Assembly: GCA_002337455.1 (NCBI GenBank) | Contig: DDGC01000027.1 | Location: 37,251-101,250 of the forward strand | Direction of reading: 5' to 3' | Length of the DNA stretch: 64,000 nucleotides | Source of the DNA: Rhizobiales bacterium UBA1912 | GTDB lineage: Bacteria > Pseudomonadota > Alphaproteobacteria > Rhizobiales > Devosiaceae | In this document: positions 44,212-54,564 of the stretch, one piece after another | Layout of the letters: each line of letters begins with the position of its first letter | How positions within the stretch are numbered: the stretch's first letter is position 1 | Position numbers and translations under genes: made by a program | Notes under the pieces: generated by a model | Told to the model about the DNA's origin: nothing | Databases searched by the model: none | The model's input: only the letters and a program-made list of their open reading frames with translations

Positions 44212-45597
44212 CTAAGGATCGACCGGCAGCAGCACGCTGATGCTGACGCCGCCCTCCGGGCGCGGTTCGATGGAGAATTCGCCCTTTAGCGCGTTGACGC
44301 GATTTCGGATGCCGGCAAGTCCGAGTTGCTCGCGCCCACCCACCGCTCTCTCCTCGGCAGGCATCCCTGGTCCTGAATCCGATACAGTGATGCACAGTTG
44401 GCCGCCCGAAACCGTGGCGCGAACCTCGATATCGCCGTCTCCAGCGTGCTTGTAGGCATTGCTGAGCGCCTCCTGGACCACACGGTAGGCGCAGGTCTTG
44501 AGCGGCAGAGGCGAGTTCTTCGGCAGACTGGTGAAGTGTACGGCGACCTTTGTGCCGGTAAGTCCCTCGTGACGAAGCACTGCCAGTTGCAGGGCGCCGC
44601 GCAGATCGATGCTGGCGATTTCGGGCAGCACCAGCCCGGCCGAGATGGTGCGCAGTTCTCCAAGGACATTTTGTGCGATCAGGGCGCCGTCGCTGGTTGG
44701 CTCGATCTTGTCGTCCTCCTCGGCGGAGAGGCGCAACGTCAGCAGGCTCAGCATCTGGATGGGGCCGTCATGCAGATCGGCGCCTATGCGGGCGAGAAGC
44801 TGCTCGTTGGCCTCGCTGGCTTCGAGGCGCGCCTTGTCGGCGACCGCGCGCAGGCTCTCGTTCTGCTTGGCCATCAGGTCCGCTTCGGCGATGCGCTGGT
44901 CCAGCTGCCTGCGCTGGCTGGTGATGATCGAGCTGCCCCGCACAACCAGCAGGAACAAGATCCCGATCATGCCTGCCGTGGTGGCGCCGACAACGGCCCA
45001 TGTGGAAATCCGGGCCCGCTCCAAATCCTCGGCGAACCAGGGCGCATGCTCATAATATTCCCCCACGGCGATGATCTCGCCGTCTTCGGCGGCGCGGAGG
45101 GGCGCGTAGATTTCGATAAGCGGCAACCCCATTGCGCGTTCGGAGGCGCCCTCCCGGTTGTCGAGCGCGTTGTAGGAAGCAACGATTTCGCCGCCGGCGG
45201 CCAGAGTCACCTCGGGGGCGTCGAACTTTTGCCCGATCAGATGCTTGCTGGTGCTGTAAATGACGGTCCCGTCGGTACGCCAGACCTTGACCGAGATCAG
45301 CCGTTCGCCGAGCGGGGTGTCGGCCAGCAACTGGTCAAGCCGCTCAATCTGGTTGGGCGCCATCACGCCATTCGGCGCCAGATCCTGGACGACAGGCTCG
45401 AGGAAAGTCTCCACAAACACCGAGCTCGATTTCGCGGCGCTATTGAGGGTGCTCGCGGAAATCCCGCTGGTGATCCAGCCGCCGAGAATGGCCATGCTCA
45501 CACACAGCGCGCCGCCGCCCACGATCAGAAACTGGGCCGAGAGACTGAGTCCGCCGAGCCATCGGGGCAAGGATTTCAGGTGAGACCAAGGTCCCAT
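44212..45597 (-). CDS. Membrane sensor histidine kinase (HisKA_3 type)
   Basis: 461 residues. Two membrane helices (about 22-44 and 199-220) enclose a periplasmic sensor domain of about 150 residues. The phosphorylated histidine is His276 in RIGADLHDGPIQMLSLL, as in NarX/DegS-type kinases, and the ATPase domain has VVQEALSNAYKHAGDG and SDSGPGMPAEE. The kinase converges with the response regulator and is divergent from the RTX peroxidase gene. The gap 45598-45783 should contain both promoters; no clear box was recognised. Confidence 0.92.
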   Translation of the reverse strand: MGPWSHLKSLPRWLGGLSLSAQFLIVGGGALCVSMAILGGWITSGISASTLNSAAKSSSVFVETFLEPVVQDLAPNGVMAPNQIERLDQLLADTPLGERLISVKVWRTDGTVIYSTSKHLIGQKFDAPEVTLAAGGEIVASYNALDNREGASERAMGLPLIEIYAPLRAAEDGEIIAVGEYYEHAPWFAEDLERARISTWAVVGATTAGMIGILFLLVVRGSSIITSQRRQLDQRIAEADLMAKQNESLRAVADKARLEASEANEQLLARIGADLHDGPIQMLSLLTLRLSAEEDDKIEPTSDGALIAQNVLGELRTISAGLVLPEIASIDLRGALQLAVLRHEGLTGTKVAVHFTSLPKNSPLPLKTCAYRVVQEALSNAYKHAGDGDIEVRATVSGGQLCITVSDSGPGMPAEERAVGGREQLGLAGIRNRVNALKGEFSIEPRPEGGVSISVLLPVDP

Positions 45598-45783
45598 CGA
45601 ATTTGTCCCTTTGGTCGCATCGTTGGTGGGACCGGACGTCGCATCACTTCGCTCGACTATCGTAGCTTACGCCGATTGAAATCCGACGCGACACTAGCAG
45701 CCCTCAATTAACGTGTCACCTGCGCCGTGCCGGCGGGGGGAACATCATCAAAATGGCTGTTCGGCCGCCAACGGAGAGCGACA

Positions 45784-48700
45784 ATGGTTACCTACATCAA
45801 GAGCGATCTGGAATTCATCCTCGAGCAGATCAAGATTTCCGAAGCGCACGTCCTCTATCTGGAAACGGACGGAGCAGAAGGAGCACCGCTGTTCGGCGAG
45901 AGCCTGAACGCCAACCCCGCCTCCATTCCGGCCTACAACATCGCCTGGGGCCTGCGCACCGTCGACGGCACTTACAACCACCTGCTTCCGGGCCAGGAAA
46001 CGTGGGGGTCGGCCGACCAGGAATTTCCCGAGCTTTTGGAGCCGCAATATCGCACAGTTATTGCGATGGTCGATTTCGATGGCGACGGGCCCATGGCTCC
46101 CGTGCCGGTGCCGATGACCTATACACCGGGCGTCGATGCCGATGGACCAGGGCCGAACGCTACGCCCGGTGACGTCATCGATCCTTCGCTTCGCATCATC
46201 TCCAACCTGATCGTCGATCAGACGCTCGGCAATCCAGCAGCCATTCTGACGGCGCTGCAGGCCGCTGGCGTGGAAGACCCGGGATTGCTTATTACGGGGG
46301 AGATTTCGGCGGCTTACGCGCCCCTGCGCCAGTTTTTCATCGATGTCGCCGAAGCTGCGCGGATCGAAGCTTCGGCGGCTGCAGCCGCCGCTGCCAGCCC
46401 CGGCAATCTCATACTCCAGCAGGCTGCTGAGGATGCGGCGATGGATCTGGCCGCCGCGCAAGCGGTGCTCGATGCAGCGGCCAGCGTACCTGGTGGGCTC
46501 AACGAATTGCTCGATGCCAATGGTATCACGCTTGACGGTGCCAACCTGCATATTCCCAACGTCGCACCGGACGAAGGCTTGTCTGCGCCGTTCAACTCGT
46601 GGTTCACGCTGTTCGGCCAGTTCTTCGATCACGGGCTGGATCTCGTCAACAAGGGCGGCAGCGGGACTGTGATGATCCCGCTCCAACCCGATGATCCGCT
46701 CTATGTCGAGGGCAGCACGACCAATTTCATGGTGCTGACCCGTGCAACGCGGGGCGCCGGTCCTGACGGCATCATGGTCGACGACCCTTTGACCGCGATC
46801 GATGAGTCTGCCGACAATATCGGTCCCATCAACACCACGACTCCGTTCGTTGACCAGAACCAGACCTATACCTCTCATCCTTCTCACCAGGTGTTCCTGC
46901 GCGAGTACGCCCCATCCGCCAACGGCCCTGTTGCGACCGGCAGGCTGATCGAGGGGGCAAACGGCGGCATGGCGACCTGGGCCGAGGTCAAGGCACAGGC
47001 TGCCGATACCCTCGGCATTTTGCTGACCGATCTCGACGTGGCCACCGTGCCTCTGCTTCGCACCGACCCCTATGGCAATTTTATCCCGGGTGCCAACGGC
47101 ATGCCGCAACTCGTGGTCGGGCTCGGGTTGGACGGGATACCCAACACCAGCGACGATATTGTCGTTGAGGGCGTCATCGGTGCTCCTGTGGATCCCACCG
47201 TTGTCGGCGCCGTTCGCACCAACAGTGCCTTTCTAGTCGATATCGCGCATACGGCGGTGCCAGACGGGCTGGAGGATGGGGACACCGAAATCGGGGGCAA
47301 TATTCCCGAAGACGGGTTCTACGACGACGAGCTGCTCGATGCGCACTTTATCGCCGGTGATGGCCGCGCCAACGAGAACGTTGGCCTGACCGCGGTTCAC
47401 CACGTCTTTCACGCCGAACACAACCGGCTCGTCGAACACACCAAGGAAATGGTGATCGCGACGGGTGATCTCGACTTCATCAATGAATGGCTTACCGATC
47501 CGGTCGTTGCGGTTCCGGCCTCACCTGACGGGCTGGCATGGGATGGCGAGCGGGTGTTTCAGGCGGCCAAGTTCGGCACCGAAATGCAGTATCAGCACCT
47601 CGTTTTCGAGGAGTTTGCCCGCAAGGTTCAACCGACGATCAACGCGTTCCTTGTGCCCGACGGTTTCGACATCACCCTTGATCCCTCGATCGTGGCCGAA
47701 TTCGCCCATGTGGTCTATCGGTTCGGCCATTCGATGCTGACGGAATCGATCGACCAGTACAGCCCCGAATTCGTGCCCAATCATATCAGCCTGATTCAGG
47801 GGTTCCTTAATCCGACGGCATTCACTGGACCGGGATCGACAATTCTCGACGAAGTCGCTGCCGGTGCGGTTATCCGTGGCATGACCAGACAGGTCGGCAA
47901 CGAGATCGACGAGTTTGTCACCAGCGCGCTGCGCAACAACCTTCTGGGCCTGCCGCTCGATCTGGCGACCATCAACCTCGCTCGCGGCCGTGACACCGGC
48001 GTTCCCTCGCTCAACGAGGCCCGCCGCAGCTTCTACGAGGCTACCAATCAGGACGTGCGCCTAAAGCCCTATGAAAGCTGGGTCGATTATGCCGGACATC
48101 TCAAGCATGAAGCTTCGATCATCAACTTCATTGCGGCATACGGCACTCATGATCTGATAACGGGCGAAGCCACTGTCGACGGCAAGCGCGCAGCTTCGAT
48201 GGCAATCATCTTTGGTACCGAGCAGGGAGTTGATGATGACGGCGACGGCATTGTCGATCGTATGATCGCACCGCCGGCGGACGCGCAGGATTTCCTCTAC
48301 GGGTTGGGTGACTATGCCGACGACCTCGGTGGGCTCGAAAATGTCGACCTGTGGATCGGCGGGCTCGCCGAAGAGATCATGCCGTTCGGCGGCATGCTCG
48401 GCGCCACGTTCAACTTCGTCTTTGAAGTGCAGATGGAAAATCTGCAGAGCGGGGACCGCTTCTACTATCTGCAGCGCCTCGATGGTCTGCACCTGTTCGG
48501 CGAGATGGAGAACAACTCCTTTGCCGGCATGATCATGCGCAACACCGACGCCGCACACCTGCCTTCGGATGTCTTTTCGACGCCGGGCTTCATTCTCGAG
48601 GTCGACCAGACGCGGCAGTTCAATCCCGATACCGGTGTGTATCTGCCGGGCGACGATGGCGTGCTAGGCGATGATCCGCTCACCGTCGGCATCGACGAGA

Positions 48701-51700
48701 GCCTCGACGATGTTGTCGATACCAATGCGGATCCGGCGGGCGGAGGTATCCTTACGCCTCTGGTCGTTCGCAACAATCCCGCGACGCCGGGCGCCGACAC
48801 GAATTATCTGCGTTATACCGGCGGCGACCATGTGGTGCTCGGGGGTACTGACCCCGGCAACGCCTCAAATCCGAGCGGCAATGACATCATCATTGGCGGC
48901 ATCGGTGACGATACGCTCTACGGGGATGGTGGCGACGACCGTCTGGAAGGTGGCTTCGGTAACGACATCATCAATGGTGGTGACGGCGACGACATCATCA
49001 CCGACAGCGGTGGCGACGATAACATCAAGGGCGGCGCCGGTAACGACGTCATTCACGCTGGACCGGGTCTCGACCTGGTGCTCGCGGGTTCCGGCCAGGA
49101 TTTTGTGTTCCTGGGCACCGACGAAGGATCGGAGGTGTTTGCCGGTGAAGGTAACGACTTTATCTACGGCAACAAGAACGCCGAACGCATCCTCGGCAAC
49201 GAGGGCAACGACTGGATCGAAACCGGTACCTTTGACGGTGCGCCGGGCGATAACTTTGACGAGATATTCGCTCATGACGACATCGACGGACACGACGTGT
49301 TCCTCGGTGATGGCGGGTTTGACGAGTTCATCGGCGAAGGTGGCGACGATATCTTTGTCGGTAGCCCCGGTCGCGGGAAGATGGCCGGCATGTCTGGCTG
49401 GGACTGGGCGACCTACAAGGACAACGCTTTCGCGGTGAATGCCGATCTTTCACTTCCGATCGTCTTTGACGAAGCGCCTACGTTTCCGGGCAATGCGGCC
49501 CTTGATGAATACCAGTCCGTGGAAGGACTGTCAGGCTCGGCTCATGACGACGTCCTGACCGGAACGAACCTGCTTGCTGAAGATCGCCTGCCGGTCGATC
49601 CCATCACCAACCCCTCGGCTGGACTGGAGGGCTATCGCGGCAGCGCGATTGACGCCGAGTCCATAGCCCTGATCTCCGGATTGCAGGAGGTTCTGGGGGC
49701 AGGGGTCACCGAGTTCAGCGCCGGTGAAATCATTCTCGGCGGTGCCGGCAGTGACATCATGAAAGGCCAGATGGGCGACGATATCATCGACGGCGACAAG
49801 TGGCTCGACGTGCAAATCGGCGTCTTTGCGGTTGGCGATACCAACCACACCGGAGAACCGCTGGAGTTGCATGACTCCATGACGACACTCGCTCAAAGAA
49901 TGTTCTCGGGCGAACTCAATCCAGGTCAGCTCTCCATCGTCCGCACCATCAGGCAGGCCGATGGGGCAGATGATCTCGATATCGCCGTCTTTGGCGACGT
50001 GATGGAGAACTACGAGATCACCTTCAACCCCGACGGATCCATAACGGTGGAGCACGTCGACGTCTCGGACGATCTCGAATCCGACGGCACCGACACCTTG
50101 AGAAATGTCGAGATCCTGCGCTTTGCAGATCAGGACTTCTCACTCAACGTTGCGGCGACCGGCATGCCGGTGATCAGCGACACAACGCCGACCCAAACGT
50201 TCGACCTGACGGCGGACACTTCGGGAATTGCGGACCTCAATGGGCTCGGTGCCTTCTCGTTCCAATGGCAGTCATCGCTCGACGGGACGACCTGGAATGA
50301 CATAGGGGGTGCCAACACCGACTCCTTCACCCCGACTGCGGGCGAGATCAACATGCAGCTGCGGTTGGTCGTGACCTTCACAGATGGCGGTGGGTCGCTT
50401 GAAACTGTCATTTCCGAGCCGACAAGCGTGGTCGGGGCCGTCTTCAATGGTAATGGTGCCGCCAATATCTTCAGTGGCACAGCGGGAGAGGACTACGTAA
50501 CCGGTGCCGGTGGTGCCGACACGCTTTCAGGTGAGGACGGCAACGACTTCATTCATGGTGGGGCGGGTGCGGACGTGATCTCGGGTGGTCTCGGCGATGA
50601 TACCCTGATTGGTGGAGGCGGGGATAACACCATAAACGGCGACGACGGCAACGACACAATGACCGGCGGTGGCGGTATCGACACAATGGACGGTGGAGAC
50701 GGCGACGACATCATGAGCGGCCGTGGTAGTGGCGATCAGATGTTCGGCGGTCTAGGCAATGACACCATGGCTGGCGAAGCCGGTTCGGATACCATTGACG
50801 GCGGAGCCGGCGACGACATCCTGGATGGTGGCGATAGCAACGATAACCTGATCGGTGGCGAAGGAAACGATATCCTTGACGGTGGCGCCAACAACAACGA
50901 CACCGCCTTCTTCTCCGGACCGATCGGTAATTATGACATTGCGCTCAACGGAACCGGCGAAATCGTCGTTACCGATATGGTCGGGACCGACGGCGTCGAT
51001 ACCCTCACCAACATAGAACGCCTGAACTTCGGCGGGCAGCTTTTCAACATCGTCAACGGCACGAACGGCGCCGACAATCCGCTCTCAAGCGGCGGTGGGG
51101 CGCAGATCCTTCTGGGCTTTGACGGTGACGACACCATCAATGGTGGCGGCGGCAATGACGGCATTCATGGTGGGGCTGGTGACGATACCATCATCTGGTC
51201 TGCCGGTAGTGGCAGCGACATCGTCAACGGCGGAACCGAAGGGGCCGCAGGCGATGTGTTCCAGATAAACGGGGGCGGTGCGGCCGAGACGTTCAACATC
51301 TACACGCGTAACGCGGCCATCGCCAATATCGGTTACACCGGCAGTGCCGAGATTGTCATTACCAGGGCAGTCGGAGCCGGTGCGGCGGTCATTATCGCTC
51401 AACTTTCCGAAATCGAGGAACTGGTGGTCAACACGCTGACCGTCTCCTCGCCAGGTGGATCGGGTGGGGGTGTGGACGGCGGCGATACGATCGCTGTGTT
51501 CGGTGATTTCACCGAAACCAGCCTGAACATGAATACCATCACCATCGATGGCACTGCGGGGAACGACACGATCGACATTTCGTCCCTCGGTTCGGCGCAC
51601 CGTATTGTCTTCAAATCCAATGGTGGCCAGGACACCATCATCGGGGCCCTGCGCGACCAGGATATCATCGAATTTCCGGCAGACGCCGTGCTTGCGGATT

Positions 51701-52758
51701 ATGTAACGACACAAGACGAAAACGGTGTCGTGACCATGAGCAACGGCGTGCATTCGGTCAGCTATACCCCGGCTCCCGGCCAGTCTCCCCAGATTGGCGG
51801 CGCTGTCGACGCGGCAGACGATGGTCCTGTGGACGAGGTGCCCGACGCGGTTCCTGCGGCCGCGCAAATCGGTACGGCAGGAAACGACGTCCTGACGGGT
51901 ACGGCCGTCGCTGACCATCTGATCGGCTTCAGCGGCGACGATGTGATCGTCGGGCTCGCCGGGGCCGACGTGCTGCTCGGGGGCGATGGCGCCGACTTCA
52001 TTGCCGGTTGGGCCGGTGAGGATATGGTTTTCGGAGGTATCGGAAACGACACGATCCTTGGCGGCGACGATGCCGATCTCCTATACGGTGAGGACGGCGA
52101 CGATCGCATATTTGCCGACGCCGGGGACGATCTCGTCAATGGTGGCAAAGGTAACGACACTGTTGTTGCCGGGGCTGGCAACGACCGTATCGTTGCCTCG
52201 GCAGATGACGGTGATGACGCCTATTTCGGCGATGAGATCAACGGTGGGAGCGGGATCGATACTCTCGACATGTCCTCAGTCTCCGCCGACGTTACCGTGG
52301 ATCTCGGGACCGGCCTTGGCGGCTATGGCAGTGCCGCAAGTGCCCAGACGGGCTCGGATACGCTCTGGGGCATCGAGAATGTCGTGACGGGGTCGGGCAA
52401 CGACACCATCACCGCCAGCGCGTCCGTCAACGTTATCGACGGCGGCACCGGCCAGGACGTCTTCGTCTTTGAGTCAGCCGCCGCCGCCAACGGCGACACG
52501 ATTGTCGGCTTCGAGGCGGGCGATAAACTCGATCTCAGTGCCATCGACGCTGATTCCGGAACGGCCGGGAACCAGTCCTTCACCCTGGTCAATGGCGGGC
52601 AGATCACCGGTGTCGGTCAGTTGCTGGTGAGCCACGAAACCCGGGATGACGGCGACTACACCGTGGTTGAAGGGAATGTGGGCAACGGCAACGAGGCGGA
52701 CTTCAAGATCAGCCTCAAGGGAACCCACGACCTCACGGGCACCGACTTCTCGCTCTAG
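45784..52758 (+). CDS. Giant secreted animal-type haem peroxidase fused to RTX calcium-binding repeats
   Basis: 2,324 residues from the ATG at 45784, with GGAG seven bases upstream. The first 960 residues form an animal haem peroxidase domain: WGLRTVDGTYNHLLPGQ near the start, distal His283 in LFGQFFDHGLDL, proximal His649 in VVYRFGHSMLTES, and LDLATINLARGRDTGVPSLN. RTX nonapeptide blocks follow at about 1012-1230, 1558-1715, 1760-1820 and 2030-2150, with an Ig-like segment at about 1460-1555. The last 120 residues match type I secretion signals of the M10 type, ending TGTDFSL. There is no Sec signal. An Ala-rich helical insert lies near residues 190-240. Likely an extracellular oxidant-generating or matrix-crosslinking enzyme. 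Confidence 0.95.
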   Translation: MVTYIKSDLEFILEQIKISEAHVLYLETDGAEGAPLFGESLNANPASIPAYNIAWGLRTVDGTYNHLLPGQETWGSADQEFPELLEPQYRTVIAMVDFDGDGPMAPVPVPMTYTPGVDADGPGPNATPGDVIDPSLRIISNLIVDQTLGNPAAILTALQAAGVEDPGLLITGEISAAYAPLRQFFIDVAEAARIEASAAAAAAASPGNLILQQAAEDAAMDLAAAQAVLDAAASVPGGLNELLDANGITLDGANLHIPNVAPDEGLSAPFNSWFTLFGQFFDHGLDLVNKGGSGTVMIPLQPDDPLYVEGSTTNFMVLTRATRGAGPDGIMVDDPLTAIDESADNIGPINTTTPFVDQNQTYTSHPSHQVFLREYAPSANGPVATGRLIEGANGGMATWAEVKAQAADTLGILLTDLDVATVPLLRTDPYGNFIPGANGMPQLVVGLGLDGIPNTSDDIVVEGVIGAPVDPTVVGAVRTNSAFLVDIAHTAVPDGLEDGDTEIGGNIPEDGFYDDELLDAHFIAGDGRANENVGLTAVHHVFHAEHNRLVEHTKEMVIATGDLDFINEWLTDPVVAVPASPDGLAWDGERVFQAAKFGTEMQYQHLVFEEFARKVQPTINAFLVPDGFDITLDPSIVAEFAHVVYRFGHSMLTESIDQYSPEFVPNHISLIQGFLNPTAFTGPGSTILDEVAAGAVIRGMTRQVGNEIDEFVTSALRNNLLGLPLDLATINLARGRDTGVPSLNEARRSFYEATNQDVRLKPYESWVDYAGHLKHEASIINFIAAYGTHDLITGEATVDGKRAASMAIIFGTEQGVDDDGDGIVDRMIAPPADAQDFLYGLGDYADDLGGLENVDLWIGGLAEEIMPFGGMLGATFNFVFEVQMENLQSGDRFYYLQRLDGLHLFGEMENNSFAGMIMRNTDAAHLPSDVFSTPGFILEVDQTRQFNPDTGVYLPGDDGVLGDDPLTVGIDESLDDVVDTNADPAGGGILTPLVVRNNPATPGADTNYLRYTGGDHVVLGGTDPGNASNPSGNDIIIGGIGDDTLYGDGGDDRLEGGFGNDIINGGDGDDIITDSGGDDNIKGGAGNDVIHAGPGLDLVLAGSGQDFVFLGTDEGSEVFAGEGNDFIYGNKNAERILGNEGNDWIETGTFDGAPGDNFDEIFAHDDIDGHDVFLGDGGFDEFIGEGGDDIFVGSPGRGKMAGMSGWDWATYKDNAFAVNADLSLPIVFDEAPTFPGNAALDEYQSVEGLSGSAHDDVLTGTNLLAEDRLPVDPITNPSAGLEGYRGSAIDAESIALISGLQEVLGAGVTEFSAGEIILGGAGSDIMKGQMGDDIIDGDKWLDVQIGVFAVGDTNHTGEPLELHDSMTTLAQRMFSGELNPGQLSIVRTIRQADGADDLDIAVFGDVMENYEITFNPDGSITVEHVDVSDDLESDGTDTLRNVEILRFADQDFSLNVAATGMPVISDTTPTQTFDLTADTSGIADLNGLGAFSFQWQSSLDGTTWNDIGGANTDSFTPTAGEINMQLRLVVTFTDGGGSLETVISEPTSVVGAVFNGNGAANIFSGTAGEDYVTGAGGADTLSGEDGNDFIHGGAGADVISGGLGDDTLIGGGGDNTINGDDGNDTMTGGGGIDTMDGGDGDDIMSGRGSGDQMFGGLGNDTMAGEAGSDTIDGGAGDDILDGGDSNDNLIGGEGNDILDGGANNNDTAFFSGPIGNYDIALNGTGEIVVTDMVGTDGVDTLTNIERLNFGGQLFNIVNGTNGADNPLSSGGGAQILLGFDGDDTINGGGGNDGIHGGAGDDTIIWSAGSGSDIVNGGTEGAAGDVFQINGGGAAETFNIYTRNAAIANIGYTGSAEIVITRAVGAGAAVIIAQLSEIEELVVNTLTVSSPGGSGGGVDGGDTIAVFGDFTETSLNMNTITIDGTAGNDTIDISSLGSAHRIVFKSNGGQDTIIGALRDQDIIEFPADAVLADYVTTQDENGVVTMSNGVHSVSYTPAPGQSPQIGGAVDAADDGPVDEVPDAVPAAAQIGTAGNDVLTGTAVADHLIGFSGDDVIVGLAGADVLLGGDGADFIAGWAGEDMVFGGIGNDTILGGDDADLLYGEDGDDRIFADAGDDLVNGGKGNDTVVAGAGNDRIVASADDGDDAYFGDEINGGSGIDTLDMSSVSADVTVDLGTGLGGYGSAASAQTGSDTLWGIENVVTGSGNDTITASASVNVIDGGTGQDVFVFESAAAANGDTIVGFEAGDKLDLSAIDADSGTAGNQSFTLVNGGQITGVGQLLVSHETRDDGDYTVVEGNVGNGNEADFKISLKGTHDLTGTDFSL

Positions 52759-52764
52759 ATCCAT

Positions 52765-52803
52765 TGCGGCAGCCCCCCGGGGGCTGCCGCACCTCTGTTT
52801 TCC
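52765..52803 (+). terminator. Strong hairpin between peroxidase and exporter genes
   Basis: Thirteen-base arms TGCGGCAGCCCCC (52765-52777) and their exact complement (52779-52791) form a very stable stem seven bases after the peroxidase stop, followed by CTCTGTTTTCC. It looks like a partial terminator or an mRNA 3' shield that favours expression of the cargo over the exporter. Confidence 0.75.
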
Positions 52804-52827
52804 ACTTGGGTCTAAGGATTTCGGAAA

Positions 52828-54564
52828 ATGCGTACATCAAACGTCAGGGCACTATCGGAGCGTCGCGTGGACGACGCACTCAAGCAAGAGTTTCGCGGCA
52901 TCACGGCGTACCTCTTCACCGTTTCCGGCCTTATCAACATACTGGCGCTCACGGGTGCCTTCTACATGCTCCAGATCTATGACCGCGCGCTCACCAGCGG
53001 CAGTGTGCCGACCCTGCTGGCGCTTTCGGCGCTGGCGGTCGGCCTTTATCTTTTCCAGGGCCTGTTCGACATCGTGCGCTCGCAGGTACTGGTGAGGGTG
53101 GGAGCCAGGCTCGATCGTAAATTCGCGCCGCTCGCCCATCAGGTTGCAATCGACATGCCTCGCTTTGGCTTTTCGACCCCGGAGTCGCTGGAGCGTGGTC
53201 GCGATGTCGACAATCTGCGTGCCTTTCTCGGCAGTCAGGGCCCCATGGCGCTGTTCGATATGCCGTGGATGCCGATCTACGTCCTCTTTGTGTACCTGCT
53301 TCACCCACTGCTCGGCGCTTTGACGCTGGGCGGAGCAGTGATCCTGGTGTTCCTTGCCATCCTGGGTGAACTGCTGTCGCGCCGGCTTGCCAATGACACT
53401 CAGCAGGCAATGATCAGCCGCAACGCGATTGCCGATTCCAACGCGCGCAACGCCGAGATTCTCAAAGCCATGGGCTTTGCGTCCCGGGCCATCGAAAACT
53501 TCAGGATCGCCAACAGCGAGCACCTCAAGCTTCAGACCAAAGGCAACGATGTCGTTGGTACGCTCGGCGCGATCTCGCGGGTGCTGCGCATGCTGCTACA
53601 ATCGGCGATACTCGGGCTCGGCGCCTATCTGACGATCCAGGGCGATCTTTCGGCGGGCGCCATCATCGCCTCGTCCGTTGCCGCGACCCGGGCGCTGGCG
53701 CCGGTCGATCTGGCCATCGGCAATTGGAAAAACGTTGTTTCGGCCCGTAATGCCTTCAAACGGCTGCGCGATACCATGATTGCCATTGGAGAGGCGAAGC
53801 CCCCAATGACGCTGCCGCCACCCGCCACGTCCCTGCGGGTCGAAATGCTTACGGTAGCCGCGCCCGGCTCGGGCCGCATACTGCTGACGGACGTCGGATT
53901 TGAACTCAAGGCCGGGCAGGCTCTCGGAATCATAGGACCGAGCGCCGGCGGCAAGACGACATTGGTCCGGGCGCTCGCCGGCATTTGGCCGCCCCTGCGC
54001 GGTGCGGTGCGCCTCGATGACGCCGACCTGAACCAATGGCCGGACGAAACGCTCGGAGGTTTTGTCGGGTATCTCCCTCAGGAGGTGGCGCTTCTCAATG
54101 CCACGATCGAGCAGAATATCTCCAGGTTTGCGCCGCAGCGCGATGGTGCGGGGATCGTAAGGGCGGCCAAGGCCGCCGGTGTCCACGAGATGATCGTGCG
54201 CCTCGAAAACGGATACGACACGCTGCTCGGTCCGCACGGCGATGCTCTTTCGGCTGGACAGCGCCAGCGTATCGGGCTGGCGCGAGCGCTCTACGGCGAT
54301 CCTTTCCTGGTCATCATGGATGAGCCGAACTCGAACCTGGATGGCGAGGGCGAGGCGGCGCTGACCGAAGCGATCAAGGGTATCCGGGCGCGCGGCGGCA
54401 TTGCCATCGTCGTCGCCCACCGGCCGAGCGCGCTCGCGGCGGTCGATCTGGTGGCGGTGATCCAGAATGGGCGAATGACCACTTTCGGCCCCAAAGAGGA
54501 AGTCCTTGCGCCTCATCGCGTGACGTCTATGCCCGAGCGCCCGTCAAGGGAGGTGACGGCATGA
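52828..54564 (+). CDS. Type I secretion ABC permease/ATPase (PrtD-like)
   Basis: 578 residues. The membrane domain of about six helices covers roughly 25-310 and lacks the C39 peptidase domain, as in PrtD/HasD exporters of non-processed RTX proteins. The ATPase has Walker A IIGPSAGGKTTLVRAL with Lys376, signature ALSAGQRQRIGLARAL near 473, and Walker B FLVIMDEPNSNLDGEG near 493. It should export the upstream peroxidase. Its stop overlaps the next start as ATGA. Confidence 0.95.
   Translation: MRTSNVRALSERRVDDALKQEFRGITAYLFTVSGLINILALTGAFYMLQIYDRALTSGSVPTLLALSALAVGLYLFQGLFDIVRSQVLVRVGARLDRKFAPLAHQVAIDMPRFGFSTPESLERGRDVDNLRAFLGSQGPMALFDMPWMPIYVLFVYLLHPLLGALTLGGAVILVFLAILGELLSRRLANDTQQAMISRNAIADSNARNAEILKAMGFASRAIENFRIANSEHLKLQTKGNDVVGTLGAISRVLRMLLQSAILGLGAYLTIQGDLSAGAIIASSVAATRALAPVDLAIGNWKNVVSARNAFKRLRDTMIAIGEAKPPMTLPPPATSLRVEMLTVAAPGSGRILLTDVGFELKAGQALGIIGPSAGGKTTLVRALAGIWPPLRGAVRLDDADLNQWPDETLGGFVGYLPQEVALLNATIEQNISRFAPQRDGAGIVRAAKAAGVHEMIVRLENGYDTLLGPHGDALSAGQRQRIGLARALYGDPFLVIMDEPNSNLDGEGEAALTEAIKGIRARGGIAIVVAHRPSALAAVDLVAVIQNGRMTTFGPKEEVLAPHRVTSMPERPSREVTA

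Noticed and set aside
48840..52210. Repeating DNA that could be mistaken for a tandem repeat or CRISPR array
   Set aside because: The periodicity is that of GGxGxDxUx codons in RTX protein repeats; spacers and exact repeats are absent.
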